From: Pseudozyma flocculosa PF-1
Taxonomy: Eukaryota > Basidiomycota > Ustilaginomycetes > Ustilaginales > Ustilaginaceae
DNA length: 26,111 nt
Direction: 5' to 3'
Assembly (NCBI RefSeq): GCF_000417875.1
Contig: NW_006920882.1
Span: 386,810-412,920, forward strand
A program made the position numbers and the translations under genes. This document shows positions 9,736 to 18,981 of this stretch, one piece after another. The notes under the pieces are model-generated. The model was not told the DNA's origin and made no database searches. It saw only the letters and a program-made list of their open reading frames with translations. The number at the start of each line of letters is the position of its first letter. Positions within the stretch are counted from its first letter, which is position 1.

Positions 9736-12700
9736 ATGCCGCTGCCACATCCGCATCTGCCTCGCCTTCCCTCGTCCATCAGGGTGAGGAGGACAGAGAC
9801 CGATCAGCGACAGAGAGCTGCCGACGTTTTCCGCAGCCAGGACGATGAGAGGCTGCGCGAAGAGGTCCGCCTGGCCCAGAGAGCCATCCGCGACCAGGAA
9901 GCGGCGGGGCCCTCGTCGTCGCCCTCGCGGCAGCAGCCCCAGTTCATCGGCGGGTCAAGCCCCGAGAAGCGCATCAGTCGCAGCGCCGTCGAGAAGCTGG
10001 CCATGCGGCACAAGGAGATGCAACGCCAGCAGCGCAAGGAAAAGAAGCGCAGGCAGAGGCTCAGCTCCCACTCGACCTCTGGCTCATCGGCCCCATCGAC
10101 GCGCACCGCCTCGCCCGTCCCCGCCTCGATCATCGTCGAGCCGCACGAGCTCAGCGCCGTCGCAGAAGAGACGACCCCCCGGTCCTTGGCCATGGCCTCG
10201 GGCGCCGACCACCTCGACCCCAACTCGCTCCAGGGCCAGCACTCGTACTTCACCCCCAAACGCGGCCACTCGCTCTCGCCAAACACTGAGCTGCAAAAGG
10301 TCAGCTCACGCGGAGACGGCAGCAGCGGCAGCGGCGGCGCCCCGGCTCCTGCCGACAACCGGCCCTCGCTCGCAGCCCTCTTTCGGCCCGCCGATGGCAT
10401 CTCACCCGGAGCGACGGGACCCGGGCCCGTTCCGGCCGCCTCCGGCGTCGCCCCCTCGGCCGCCGGGACCGCATCGTCAGCACCACAGGAACCCCAGGCG
10501 GGTGCGCCACCCGCACACCAGCAGTGGCAGAGCTACCACTTTCCCCGGCAGCAGGACGACGGCACCGCCCGGTCCGGCCGCCCCCTCACCTTCGGACAAG
10601 GGTCCCGCGCTGGCGTCTACGGCGAGGGCGAGGGCGACGTCGAGGCGCAGCGTGGGCGCGAGAGCGACGACGACGACGACGACGGGGCCGCCGGAGAAAT
10701 GCCGACCACCGACTCGTCGACGCCCAACTCTTCTAGCAGCGACATGCACGAGGACGAGGTGGTCGACTACCTCGACGTCGTCGACCCCGAGATCTCGACC
10801 GTGACGACGCTTCAGAACGTCGGCAACTCGATCTTCTTCCCGCCCATCCCGATGCTCTACAGCCGACGGCCCACCATCAACCTGCCTTCGGGGGCGCCGC
10901 GTCGGCCCTCGATCTCGCGCACCCAGACGGCGCCGGACGTGTCGCCGAGCCAGGAGGCGCGGCGGGGCTCGGACCCGTACGCGCTCGGCGGGCCATTGGC
11001 GCCGCAGCGGTCGTCGCTGCGCCGCAACACGCTGACGCGCATGTCTTCACTGATGAGCTTTGGCGCGGGCAAGCCGGCGGCGCCCGAGGTGAGCGACGAG
11101 GAGAAGCGGAAGCACATCAGCGAGTGGGCCGACATGGACGAGGCCGAGCGCAACGAGCTCGACGAGCACGTCGAGATGCTGCTGACGAAAAAGGCCAAGT
11201 TCAAGCGCGCCATGAGGGGGTTTGGCAAGTACGTCCGGACGCCGATGGGCTTCATCCTCACGCTCTACGGCTTCCTCATCACGTTCTGGGGCATCGCCAT
11301 CTGCCTGTTCATCTTCAAGTGGATCGACGTGGGCGACAGCAACCGGCAACGCTACTGGATCGAAATCTGCGACCAGATCCTCTGCGCCCTCTTTGCCGCC
11401 GTCGGCCTCGGCTTCGCGCCCTTCCGTGCCGTCGACACGTACCGCATGGTGCAGATCGTCCACTACCACCGGCTCACGTACAAGCGGCGCAAGGAGCTCA
11501 ACCTGCCCAAGCTCAAGGACAAAAACGAGCTGCCCAGGTCCAAGCCGAGGCTCGCCACGCGCGTCACCCACGCCGCCGGGCTCGGCCGCCTCTCGGGCGC
11601 GGGCGAAAAGGCGCCGCAGGACCTGGAAGCCGCCGCCGCCCCTGCCGGCACCACGCCTGGCGCAGAGGCGCCACCTGCAGCGGGCCATGAGCAGGGCCCG
11701 GATCAGGGCGAGGGTCACGCGGCGGCAGCAGCACCGCCGGGCGCACCCGTCGTCGGCACCGACTACCAGCACGTGGCCGAGGAGAGCGGCAACGGCTCGG
11801 CGAGCGGGACACAGAGGAATGGCGGGTCGAGCGAAGGATCTTACACGTCGATCGTCGGGCAAGAGTGCCATCCGCTCACGACGGTGCTCAACGACGACGA
11901 CGACGACGACAATGGGGGCGGCGAGCCCGGCGACGGACGTGGTGGCGCGCGGTCGCCGGCCTCGAAGCGCCGGCACAAGCAGCACCGGCAAGGCGCGGGC
12001 AAGCACGAGCATGGGCACCTGCGGCGGAAGCGGGTCAAGGCCAAGGTGGCCGAGCCGCTGTCGCCGAGTTACGTCGACAAGGACGGCGTCATCCCGCTCG
12101 GGCAGCTGCGGCGCACGGCGTCGATTGCGTCGGAGCTGCCAAAGGACCAGGAGGACGTCGTGGTGCTGTCGCCCAAGCAGCAGGCCAATCTCGAGCACCA
12201 GCAGCGCAAGTTCCACGAGTCGCACACCTTCTACCGCTACCGCGAGACGATCACGCACCGGCCGTTTGAGCTGCGGCTGATGATGGTCATCGTCATCCTG
12301 CTCGACGCCCACTCGTGCCTGCAGGCGTCGCTGGGAGGCACGACGTGGGGCATCTACTACAAGAACCGGCCCACGTCGGTGACGGCCACCATCATCACGT
12401 TTAGCCTGAGCTGCAACATCATCGCCGGCATCATCATCTGGTGGGGCGGGCAGCGGACCAAGAAGACGGAAGAGGTCGAGAGGCTGCTGCGCATCGCGCT
12501 CGAGGAAGAGGCGCTGGCCAAGATTGAACGGCGGCGCAAGCGCGCAGAGGAAAAGGAGGCCAAGGTCGTCGCGCTCGAGGGCGGCGGGCGCGGGGCGACG
12601 GTCGGCGCCGATCCGGTCCAGGAGGCGGTGCTCGGTGGCGGCGCGCNNNNNNNNNNNNNNNNNNNNNNNNNNNNNNNNNNNNNNNNNNNNNNNNNNNNNN

Positions 12701-12879
12701 NNNNNNNGGAGGCGGTGCTCGGTGGCGGCGCGCGCGGCGGCCTGGGTGGTGCCGAGCCGCAGGGCGCACCGCTGGGCTGCGTCGTCGAGGAGGACGAGAA
12801 GCCCACCTCGCCCACGTCGCCCGTGACCCCCAGGCCCAGCGGCCACTTTGGCCGGTTCAGCAGCTCGTTCAAGCGGTGA
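9736..12879 (+). CDS. DUF2985 family multi-pass membrane protein (contains assembly gap)
   Basis: A single open frame of 1047 residues, 21 of them unknown because of the N run. Residues 1-490 are polar, Ser/Pro/Gly-rich and probably disordered, with a basic stretch near 97-112 and an acidic Asp run near 310. The DUF2985 core starts at GKYVRTPMGF (about 497), with membrane segments near 504-529 (MGFILTLYGFLITFWG) and 541-566 (WIEICDQILCALFAAVG), followed by AVDTYRMVQIVHYHRLTYKRR. A roughly 280-residue loop with a second Asp run and a HKQHRQ-type basic region precedes two more segments near 849-870 and 881-903. A basic, Glu-rich helix (about 905-950) and a Gly-rich tail follow. DUF2985 proteins are fungal membrane proteins without an assigned reaction. 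The first ATG lies in a CCACCATG context. I see no credible intron: skipping GTGAGG at 9783 would create an early stop. Confidence 0.88.
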   Translation: MPLPHPHLPRLPSSIRVRRTETDQRQRAADVFRSQDDERLREEVRLAQRAIRDQEAAGPSSSPSRQQPQFIGGSSPEKRISRSAVEKLAMRHKEMQRQQRKEKKRRQRLSSHSTSGSSAPSTRTASPVPASIIVEPHELSAVAEETTPRSLAMASGADHLDPNSLQGQHSYFTPKRGHSLSPNTELQKVSSRGDGSSGSGGAPAPADNRPSLAALFRPADGISPGATGPGPVPAASGVAPSAAGTASSAPQEPQAGAPPAHQQWQSYHFPRQQDDGTARSGRPLTFGQGSRAGVYGEGEGDVEAQRGRESDDDDDDGAAGEMPTTDSSTPNSSSSDMHEDEVVDYLDVVDPEISTVTTLQNVGNSIFFPPIPMLYSRRPTINLPSGAPRRPSISRTQTAPDVSPSQEARRGSDPYALGGPLAPQRSSLRRNTLTRMSSLMSFGAGKPAAPEVSDEEKRKHISEWADMDEAERNELDEHVEMLLTKKAKFKRAMRGFGKYVRTPMGFILTLYGFLITFWGIAICLFIFKWIDVGDSNRQRYWIEICDQILCALFAAVGLGFAPFRAVDTYRMVQIVHYHRLTYKRRKELNLPKLKDKNELPRSKPRLATRVTHAAGLGRLSGAGEKAPQDLEAAAAPAGTTPGAEAPPAAGHEQGPDQGEGHAAAAAPPGAPVVGTDYQHVAEESGNGSASGTQRNGGSSEGSYTSIVGQECHPLTTVLNDDDDDDNGGGEPGDGRGGARSPASKRRHKQHRQGAGKHEHGHLRRKRVKAKVAEPLSPSYVDKDGVIPLGQLRRTASIASELPKDQEDVVVLSPKQQANLEHQQRKFHESHTFYRYRETITHRPFELRLMMVIVILLDAHSCLQASLGGTTWGIYYKNRPTSVTATIITFSLSCNIIAGIIIWWGGQRTKKTEEVERLLRIALEEEALAKIERRRKRAEEKEAKVVALEGGGRGATVGADPVQEAVLGGGAXXXXXXXXXXXXXXXXXXXXXEAVLGGGARGGLGGAEPQGAPLGCVVEEDEKPTSPTSPVTPRPSGHFGRFSSSFKR
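12621..12646 (+). repeat. 26-bp direct repeat, left copy flanking the gap
   Basis: This 26-bp segment, starting GGAGGCGGTGCTCGG and ending GGCGGCGCGC, is identical to 12708-12733. It abuts the N run directly. In frame it encodes EAVLGGGA. Confidence 0.95.
12647..12707. other. Assembly gap (61 N)
   Basis: Sixty-one undetermined bases inside the DUF2985 coding region. Both edges carry the same 26 bp, so the two contig ends may simply overlap, or the gap may hide a tandem repeat. The start-to-start distance of the two copies is 87 bp, a multiple of three. Confidence 0.98.
12708..12733 (+). repeat. 26-bp direct repeat, right copy flanking the gap
   Basis: Exact copy of 12621-12646, beginning at the first known base after the gap. 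The reading frame continues without change into GGLGGAEPQG. Confidence 0.95.
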
Positions 12880-13212
12880 TTCCGCGCCGTGACGAGCCGA
12901 CGTCGGTGGGCGTGGACCGCTCGCTCGACGTTGTTTTTATAGACGATGGATCGATCCCCGTCCCTCCCTCCCTCTCCCTCTCTCTCTATTTCGTATCGGT
13001 TTGCTCAGTCAGTCAGTCGGTCCAGTCCAGCCAAGTCAAGTCAGGCTTGCCCTTGTTTCTCATTGCCCCATCTGCTTGCTGGCCCATTCCAGCGTCTCCT
13101 GGTATTTCCCTCGCGCCAGCTTCGTCGGGCCATCGTGCCCGGTCGGTCGAGCAAGGCCAGCCGGGCCCTCTATCGTCGAGGCCAGGGGGGAAGTTGGGGC
13201 CCAGAAATCGAA

Positions 13213-13549
13213 TTTGTATTGGCCCCCCACTAGCCCCGCGGTTGGATCGGCATTTCAAAACGGGGCAATACAACATTCAAATCGACTACAATCCGGATCT
13301 TGTATTCAAAAGTGGTCACGTGCAGAGACCCCCTCGCCGACTCTGGATTTTCGAAATTGGCCCGTTTTTGGCAGGGAAAAATTCTAGGTCGCGAGTTTTT
13401 GGGCACCCCCGGCACGTGACTGGACGAAGGAACGGTTCTTTCGGCGTTCGTCACGTGCAGCGCCCGGGATTAGGATTTGAACTGCCAATTCAAGCTTGTA
13501 TTCGACGGCTGGTTATATATTTCGAAATGGGCCTTTCGGATTTGTATTG
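13213..13549. repeat. AT-rich island with degenerate repeated words
   Basis: TTGTATT occurs at 13214, 13300, 13496 and 13542 and inverted at 13266. TTTCGAAAT occurs at 13349-13357 and 13520-13528, both followed by a G/C run of the GGCC type. The recurrence suggests a decayed repeat family or element remnant, but no terminal repeats, target-site duplication or coding remnant could be identified. Confidence 0.5.
13317..13457. promoter_or_regulatory. Three CACGTG palindromes sharing GTCACGTGC
   Basis: CACGTG lies at 13317-13322, 13413-13418 and 13452-13457. All three extend to the 9-mer GTCACGTGC, the middle copy inverted. RTCACRTG is the site of Cbf1/USF-type bHLH proteins (CDEI in budding yeast). 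Here the sites sit between two gene 3' ends rather than in a promoter, so the function is unclear. Confidence 0.45.
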
Positions 13550-13569
13550 CCGCTGGATGCATTTCAAAT

Positions 13570-13584
13570 GCCTGCCTGCCTGCC
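13570..13584. repeat. GCCT tetranucleotide microsatellite
   Basis: Nearly four tandem GCCT units bordering the AT-rich island on its right side. Confidence 0.75.
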
Positions 13585-13745
13585 CGCGCCCACACCCACA
13601 CCCGCGCCTGCCTGCCCGGCTGGCCGCCCACCTTGGAGCGCTCGCTGCCTGCCTGCCGCACGCACGCCCCCCTTCCCCGGGGCTGCTCTGGCCAAACACT
13701 GCTGGGCTTCCGACTCGACTAGGTACTCTGCCAGGCCGGGATGGG

Positions 13746-16700
13746 CTACTTCCTGTCGCGCTCGGCGGCGGCGTTCCGCCAGGCCATGTAGCTCGCCCGC
13801 CTGCTGCCGGCGTTTTCGCTCTTGGAGCGGCTGCTGCGCCGCGTCTCGAGCTGGTCCCTCCACCCGCCCTGGAGGTCGGCGTTGCGCTTGCGCAGCCCGC
13901 CCTGGATGTAGAAGCGGAACTTGAGCAGCTGCGACTTGAGGTGGTTCTCCCGGTGGCCCTTTACGCGCAGCCAGGACAGCAGCTCGTCGATCTGTGCGTG
14001 GGACGAGGTGATAGAGGGGGCGGGGGGAAAGAGCGAGGGAGACGGAGATGCGGGTCAGAAGACACGTCGAGGGCCAGACACGCCAGGGCAGGGCACAGCA
14101 CAGCACAGGAAGGCCTGAGCCACCGCTGGCTCGTTCGCCCACCTGTTTGGCCCCCTCCTCGTCGCCCCTGCGATACGCACCTGCTCGGTCTCGGTGTAGA
14201 CGCCCCACTCGTCGACGGCCAGGTCGCCCTCGGGGCCAATCTCTTCGGCCTTTCTCGCGTCGAGGTGCTCCTTTTTGCGCTCGCCCAGCGCCAGCCCCCA
14301 TTCTTCGCGGCTCGGGCCCTGGACAAAGATCCTGCCCGTCTGGTACAGGACGCTGCCGCCGCCGCCGACGAGCGAGGTGCTGCCGACGCCGTCAAACCAC
14401 CAGTAGCGGGCGTAGAAGCGGTCGCGGCCGAGCGGGATCATGCGCGGCGCCAGCAGCACCTTGCGGAACTCGCGCTCGATGGCCTCCTCGCGCTTCCACA
14501 GCTTGGCCTCCTCGTCGTCGAGCCGCTTGCGCGCCGCATTGATCTGCTTGTTCTCGGCCAGCTTGGCCCGGTGCGCCTCGCGCTCCTTGGCCAGCGACGC
14601 CGCCCGCGCAGCCTCCTCGGCCTCGCGCAGCATCGCCCTTTCCCGCAGCTTCTCCTGCCGAGACGACGAGCCGTACGGCCGCCGGAAGCGGTCCGAGCCC
14701 GAGTCCGAGGCGTCGGCCGTCGAGAGGCGACTCCCCCTCCTGCCGCCGCCGCCGCCGCCGTCGTCATCGTCGCCGTCCGACGACTCTAGCTCGTCCTTTT
14801 CCGAGTCGCCGTCGTCGTCGTCGTCGCCTTCGTCGCCCTCTTCGTCGACCGGCATGGCCGTCGAGCCGTCCTCGGCCTCGCCGGCGTGGTCCTCTTCCTT
14901 CTTGGCGTCGTCCTTCTTCTGGCCGCCTTCAAAGGCCTCCCTCTCCTCGGCGCTGCAGTAAGAATGCAAGGGCAGCGACGCTGGTCAGCAGATCGATCGT
15001 CTGGGCCGCCGCCTGCCCGCCTGTCCGCCTGCCCGCGGGCCTGCTGCGGACACCGCGACGAGCACTCACAGCTTCTTCCTCTCCCTGCCCAGTTCGATCT
15101 TCTCCTTGCGCAGCTCCGTCACCTGCGCCTCGCACTCCTCAAAGTAAGCCTTGACCGGCTTGGTCATGACGGTGAGCTCGCAGAGCAGGTTGATGATGCG
15201 GATCTTGTCCTCGAGCGGCAGCACCGGGTACCGCTCCACGACGCTCGTGTATGTGTCGGCGATCCACTGACCGTCGATGTGGCCCTCCGGATGCTGGATG
15301 CCGGTGAGGTGCGAGAGGATTCCGACCAGGCGTGGGCACGTCTCGGGGCTCGACCTCCGCGCCAGGAGCGCCGCCAGCTGCGCCTCCCAGCCGGCACGCC
15401 CGTCCTCGACGCGGAGCAGCCTCTTTTCCGACCCTCTGCCGAGCTCCCTGGCGGCTCGTAGGATCTCGGCGACGGTCGAGTCCCGCGCCGTGCCGTTGCC
15501 GTTGGCCGCGCGGTCCCCCTCGCCGTCAGCGTCGCCATCGATCTCGTCAAAGGCGGATCCGGCGCGCGAAGGACCAGCGACGCTATCGCCGTTCTCGCTG
15601 GGCGCGACCGACCCGTTGGCCTCTCGGGCGCCGGCCCGGCTGGCGATGGCGGCGGGCGCCATGTCCTTGGAGTGGCTGCCGTCGCGGACGATGGTGTTGA
15701 TCAGCACCGCGTGGATCTCGGCGATGAGGGCGCACGGCGGCTCGTGGGTGGAGTGCCGCAGCGCATGCTCGTAGTCGTCGAGCGTAAAGACCGAGAGCGA
15801 GAGCGGCTTGCCGAGCGCCACGAGAAAGTAGTACGACACCATAAACTCCTCGAACACGGCGACGGGCACGGGCAGGGCGGCAGGCCCGCGGCTGGGTATC
15901 GGACGCTGCCGGCGCCGTGGCAGCTCGCCCTCGACCTGGAACTTGAGCTCCCGCGGCGTGATGGGGTCGAGGTCGAGGTCCTCGATAGGGTACTTGACCT
16001 GCTTTTTGCGCTCCCGCTCGGCCTTGAGGCGCTCCTCTTCCTTGGCCTTTTCCTCGTCGGCGAGCCGCTTCTTTTCGGCCGCGGCGCTCTTCTTGGCCTC
16101 GGTCGCCTCGGCCTTTTTCGACGCGGCCGACGTCTTGGCCTTCTTTTTGGCGCTCGACTCTTCGGCCTCGGCCAGCAGCTTCTTGCGCTTAAGCAGCTTG
16201 GCGTCGCGGATCGACTCGTTCTGCTGCACCAGCTCGTCGGACGGCCGCGTGGGGATGTCGTACTTTTCCGCCAGCCACGTCTTGACGGTCCAGGGTGCGC
16301 CGACGCTGGCATCGCGGACGACGCAGTCGCGGATGTACTTGCGCAGGATCGTCTTGGAGAACGTCAGCCGGTCGCGGCTGAGCCGGTCGGCCGACGCCTC
16401 CATCAGGCTGCCGGTAAAGCTGCCCTCGTCGTCGACCAGCTGGATGCGGTAGATGTACTGCGTCGGATCGTCGAGCGCGTTGGCCTGGGCAGGCCCGAGG
16501 GTGAGGTCGACTCCAAGGCGATGGATGACGTCGGCCGTCGACATCGTCGCCTTGTTGGCCGCTGACGCGGCGCCCGCCTCTTCGCCGTCGAGCGCCGAGT
16601 CGGACGCCAAAGCAGCCGCTTCCGCGTCCTCATGCTTGACGCCGTTGCTCGGTCCCGCCTTTGCCGGCGACCCGGAGCCGGAGTGCGCATCCTGGTGTGT

Positions 16701-17401
16701 CTTGAGCACCGACTTGGGCGGGAACACCTCCTTGATCCTGGCGTAGTAGCGGTCGCCCTGCAGCTCGACAAAGACAGCTTCGTTGGCAAAGAAGCGGTCC
16801 TTGAAGCGGTCAAAGACGAGGTCGACGAGGTTGTCGAGGCGTCCAGTCACCTCTGCGGTGCGGCACGGTGCGGCACGGAGGACGAAGACGGCGATAGATC
16901 TCAGCCAAACGGCGCTCTGACGGCTGGCGATACGCATCGACGGCGCGCGTGTGTCGGGGCGCAAGGTTCACTCACTGAACTGGACGGAGCGAAGGACGGG
17001 CCCCTTGAGCGGCTCGGGGAACTTTTTGTGCAGCGTAATCGACTCTTGCTTTTCGCTCTCGGCGGCCTCGAAAAAGGTGAGGTTGACCCTGCCGGTGAGC
17101 TCGCATTGGAAGAAGCGCTGGTTGTAGAAGGTCAGGCGCTTGACGTACGCGCTGGCAGCAGCAGAGGGACGGGGGCGGGGGCGGGGACGGCGGGGAGATC
17201 AGAGGCCGGCAGCGCAGGGGTTCAGTTTTCGCGCGGCCGGGATGGACTGACGGGCCGGGCGTGCCGACGCCGGGCGACCACTCACTCGTAGTCGGAAAAG
17301 ATTTCGCCAGTGGCATCGAGGTAGAAGACCTCGGGGTCGTCGCTGCCCTTGGCTTTTGGCGGCGGCGCCATCTCTACGATCTTTCTCTTGACGAGCGGCA
17401 T
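13746..17401 (-). CDS. ITC1: ITC1/ACF1-like subunit of ISWI chromatin remodelling complex (WAC-DDT-WHIM)
   Basis: Minus-strand exons 17401-17286, 17151-16976, 16852-15070, 14952-14181 and 13991-13746 (introns 134, 123, 117 and 189 bp; three GTGAGT donors and one GTGCGT) encode 1030 aa. The N-terminus MPLVKRKIVE...EVFYLDATGEIFSDY, then VKRLTFYNQRFFQCELTG, is a WAC DNA-binding domain (1 to about 100). A Lys/Glu coiled coil spans about 315-380. VPVAVFEEFMVSYYFL at about 425 begins the DDT domain. RYPVLPLEDKIRIINLLCEL near 636 is WHIM1; PLGRDRFYARYWWFDG near 860 is the later WHIM motif, preceded by another coiled coil (about 800-850). The C-terminus holds HLKSQLLKFRFYIQGG. In the family, DDT and WHIM bind the ISWI ATPase and set nucleosome spacing and repression in the nucleus. 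The start is fixed by the conserved MPLVKRK; the frame stays open further upstream without family similarity. Confidence 0.93.
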
Positions 17402-17719
17402 GACGGCGGTGTGGCTGCGAGGGTGCTTGCGGCGAGCGTGTAGGAGGGGGTTGCTGGGCCACGCGAGCGAGGTCGCGTTGGCGGCAAGCCTGAGTCCTGC
17501 TTGACCAGTGAGCTCTTGACGAGGGAAGAGGTGGTACGGCGGTGCAAGACGCGAGCCCGCACCGAGCGGCGCGCAGCAGTCTGGGCGACGTCGAACGAGG
17601 GGGGTGCAAAGCAGTTTTCGGCGGCGGAGCCGGAGATGACGCGTGGACAGAAGTGGGCGCGATGGGTATGTGCGGCGGTGTGTGCACGGCGACGAGGGTA
17701 GGCCTGAAAGCAGCTGCTG

Positions 17720-17884
17720 ATTGGCGCGTCTGGGCGGGAAGGAGGGACGCCGCAGAAGAGGAGGCAGGAGCGAGGACCGGTGTGGTCCGAGTCGCACAGG
17801 AGCGGTGCGTCAAAGCTTCTGATGCCAGTCAGGAGGATGCCCGCGCGGTCGATCTGGATGGCGGGGTGTGGTGGGAATGATTGG
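17720..17884 (-). promoter_or_regulatory. Two CCAAT boxes upstream of the ITC1-like gene
   Basis: On the minus strand, CCAATCAG (core 17724-17720) and CCAATCAT (core 17884-17880) lie about 320 and 480 bp upstream of the start at 17401. Both keep the orientation of the gene and the flanks typical of NF-Y/HAP sites. Short motifs, so only suggestive. Confidence 0.3.
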
Positions 17885-18050
17885 GCAGGCGCGATAGGAG
17901 AGCGACAGAGGGCGCGGTCCTTGATGCGATGCGAGGCGGGTGCAGGCGTCGGGGGGTGATGTCGGCGATCGCGACAGGTTGACGGTGTCGGAGGGCTGCT
18001 GGTGTTGTGGGCAGCGAAGGATCGGGGGGACGGATGAATATTCCGATAAT

Positions 18051-18074
18051 GGTGGTGGTGGTGGTGGTGGTGGT
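18051..18074. repeat. GGT trinucleotide tract
   Basis: Eight tandem GGT units (ACC on the minus strand), about 650 bp upstream of the ITC1-like start codon. Confidence 0.8.
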
Positions 18075-18131
18075 CGTGGAGGAGGAGCAAGAGGGGAGAG
18101 GATGATGACGAACGAAGCAGAGAGGGCCGAC

Positions 18132-18153
18132 CTGGCTGGCTGGCTGGCTGGCT
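18132..18153. repeat. GGCT tetranucleotide microsatellite
   Basis: About five tandem GGCT-type units in the divergent intergenic region. Confidence 0.8.
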
Positions 18154-18967
18154 CGGGTCGTGGTGGGGTCCAAGGCAAGGCCAAGCCAGGCGAAAGGGGG
18201 GGACCAAGAGAGGCGGAGAGGGGGACCAGGAGCGAGCGGCGCACCGCGGGACACACCTCGCGAGAAGAGAAGAGGAGCCCAAGCAGCTGGCTGCACCAGC
18301 CAAGCAGGCGAGGCCACCGCCGGGCAGCAGCCCGCCAGCCAAAGCGGCCAGGCCACGCCAGGCCCAGGACAGGCAGCCGCAACCCGCCCGGCCTGCTCCA
18401 CTTTTTCTGTCGCCCCCCGGCCCTCGACCCCCCCGGCCCAACTCGGCCTGCCTGCCCACCCGTCGCTCGGGATGGTGAGTGGGGCTCGTTCTGCTGTGCG
18501 CCACCTTGCTCGTAGGCCAGCGGCCAAGACGCTTTAGCAACCCTCGCGACGAGGCAAGCTGCGGAGCCTGGCAGGCCGCACCGAGGGCCGCCCCCAGCTG
18601 CGCCCCCGCTCGGATCTCGGGAGTAGCTCGCCGTGGCACCACCCTCGCCACTTCTTCCTGGCTCCTCCCTCGTCTCGCCTGCCATGCTTCACCTGCTGCT
18701 TCGTCGACGCTGCGGTGGACAGGCAGCTGGCTGGTCGACGAGGCCCTGCCGATGACTGAGCCTGCCTGCCGTTGGTTTGCGAGGGGCCGGCGTGGTGCGC
18801 TCTCGTCTAGCCGCCGCGTGTGGGCAAACCAACTCGACGCGTCTCGCAGCGGCTGCGAGGCAGGCGGGCCGAGCAAGGCAGGCCAGGCCTCAGACTGGCA
18901 AGCTAAGGCAGGCGCCTACTGCTGGCGTGCCTGCAGATGCTTTGATTTTTTTTAGACTTTTGCCGGG

Positions 18968-18981
18968 GGCCTGGCCAGGCC
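18968..18981. repeat. 14-bp perfect palindrome GGCCTGGCCAGGCC
   Basis: The sequence equals its own reverse complement over 14 bp. It is built from the same GCCTGGCC/GGCCAGGC word that forms the stem at 2215-2243. Confidence 0.65.

Larger units (their letters stand above)
12880..13745. other. Convergent intergenic region with AT-rich island
   Basis: This lies between the 3' ends of the DUF2985 gene (plus) and the ITC1-like gene (minus). No coding sequence is supported. From about 13195 to 13570 the composition turns markedly AT-richer than anything else in the window, with repeated short words; see the separate entries. A CT-rich tract (about 12960-12985) and a GCCT microsatellite (13570-13584) border the island. 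Confidence 0.6.

Noticed and set aside
9783..9836. Possible 54-bp intron (GTGAGG...CCGCAG) near the start of the DUF2985 gene
   Set aside because: Removing it brings an in-frame stop almost at once, whereas the unspliced frame is open for over 1000 codons.
11047..12846. 599-codon minus-strand open frame opposite the DUF2985 gene
   Set aside because: Shadow of the sense frame with compositionally biased translation; the sense strand has a recognised family and membrane segments.
13317..13457. Centromere-type CDEI element cluster
   Set aside because: The GTCACGTG cores match CDEI, but there is no CDEIII-like element, the AT-rich block is short and lies between ordinary genes, and basidiomycete centromeres are large and repeat-rich.
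17374..18876. 500-codon minus-strand open frame overlapping and upstream of the ITC1-like start
   Set aside because: It is in another frame from MPLVKRK for most of its course, is full of Pro, Ser and His runs from microsatellites, and shows no family.
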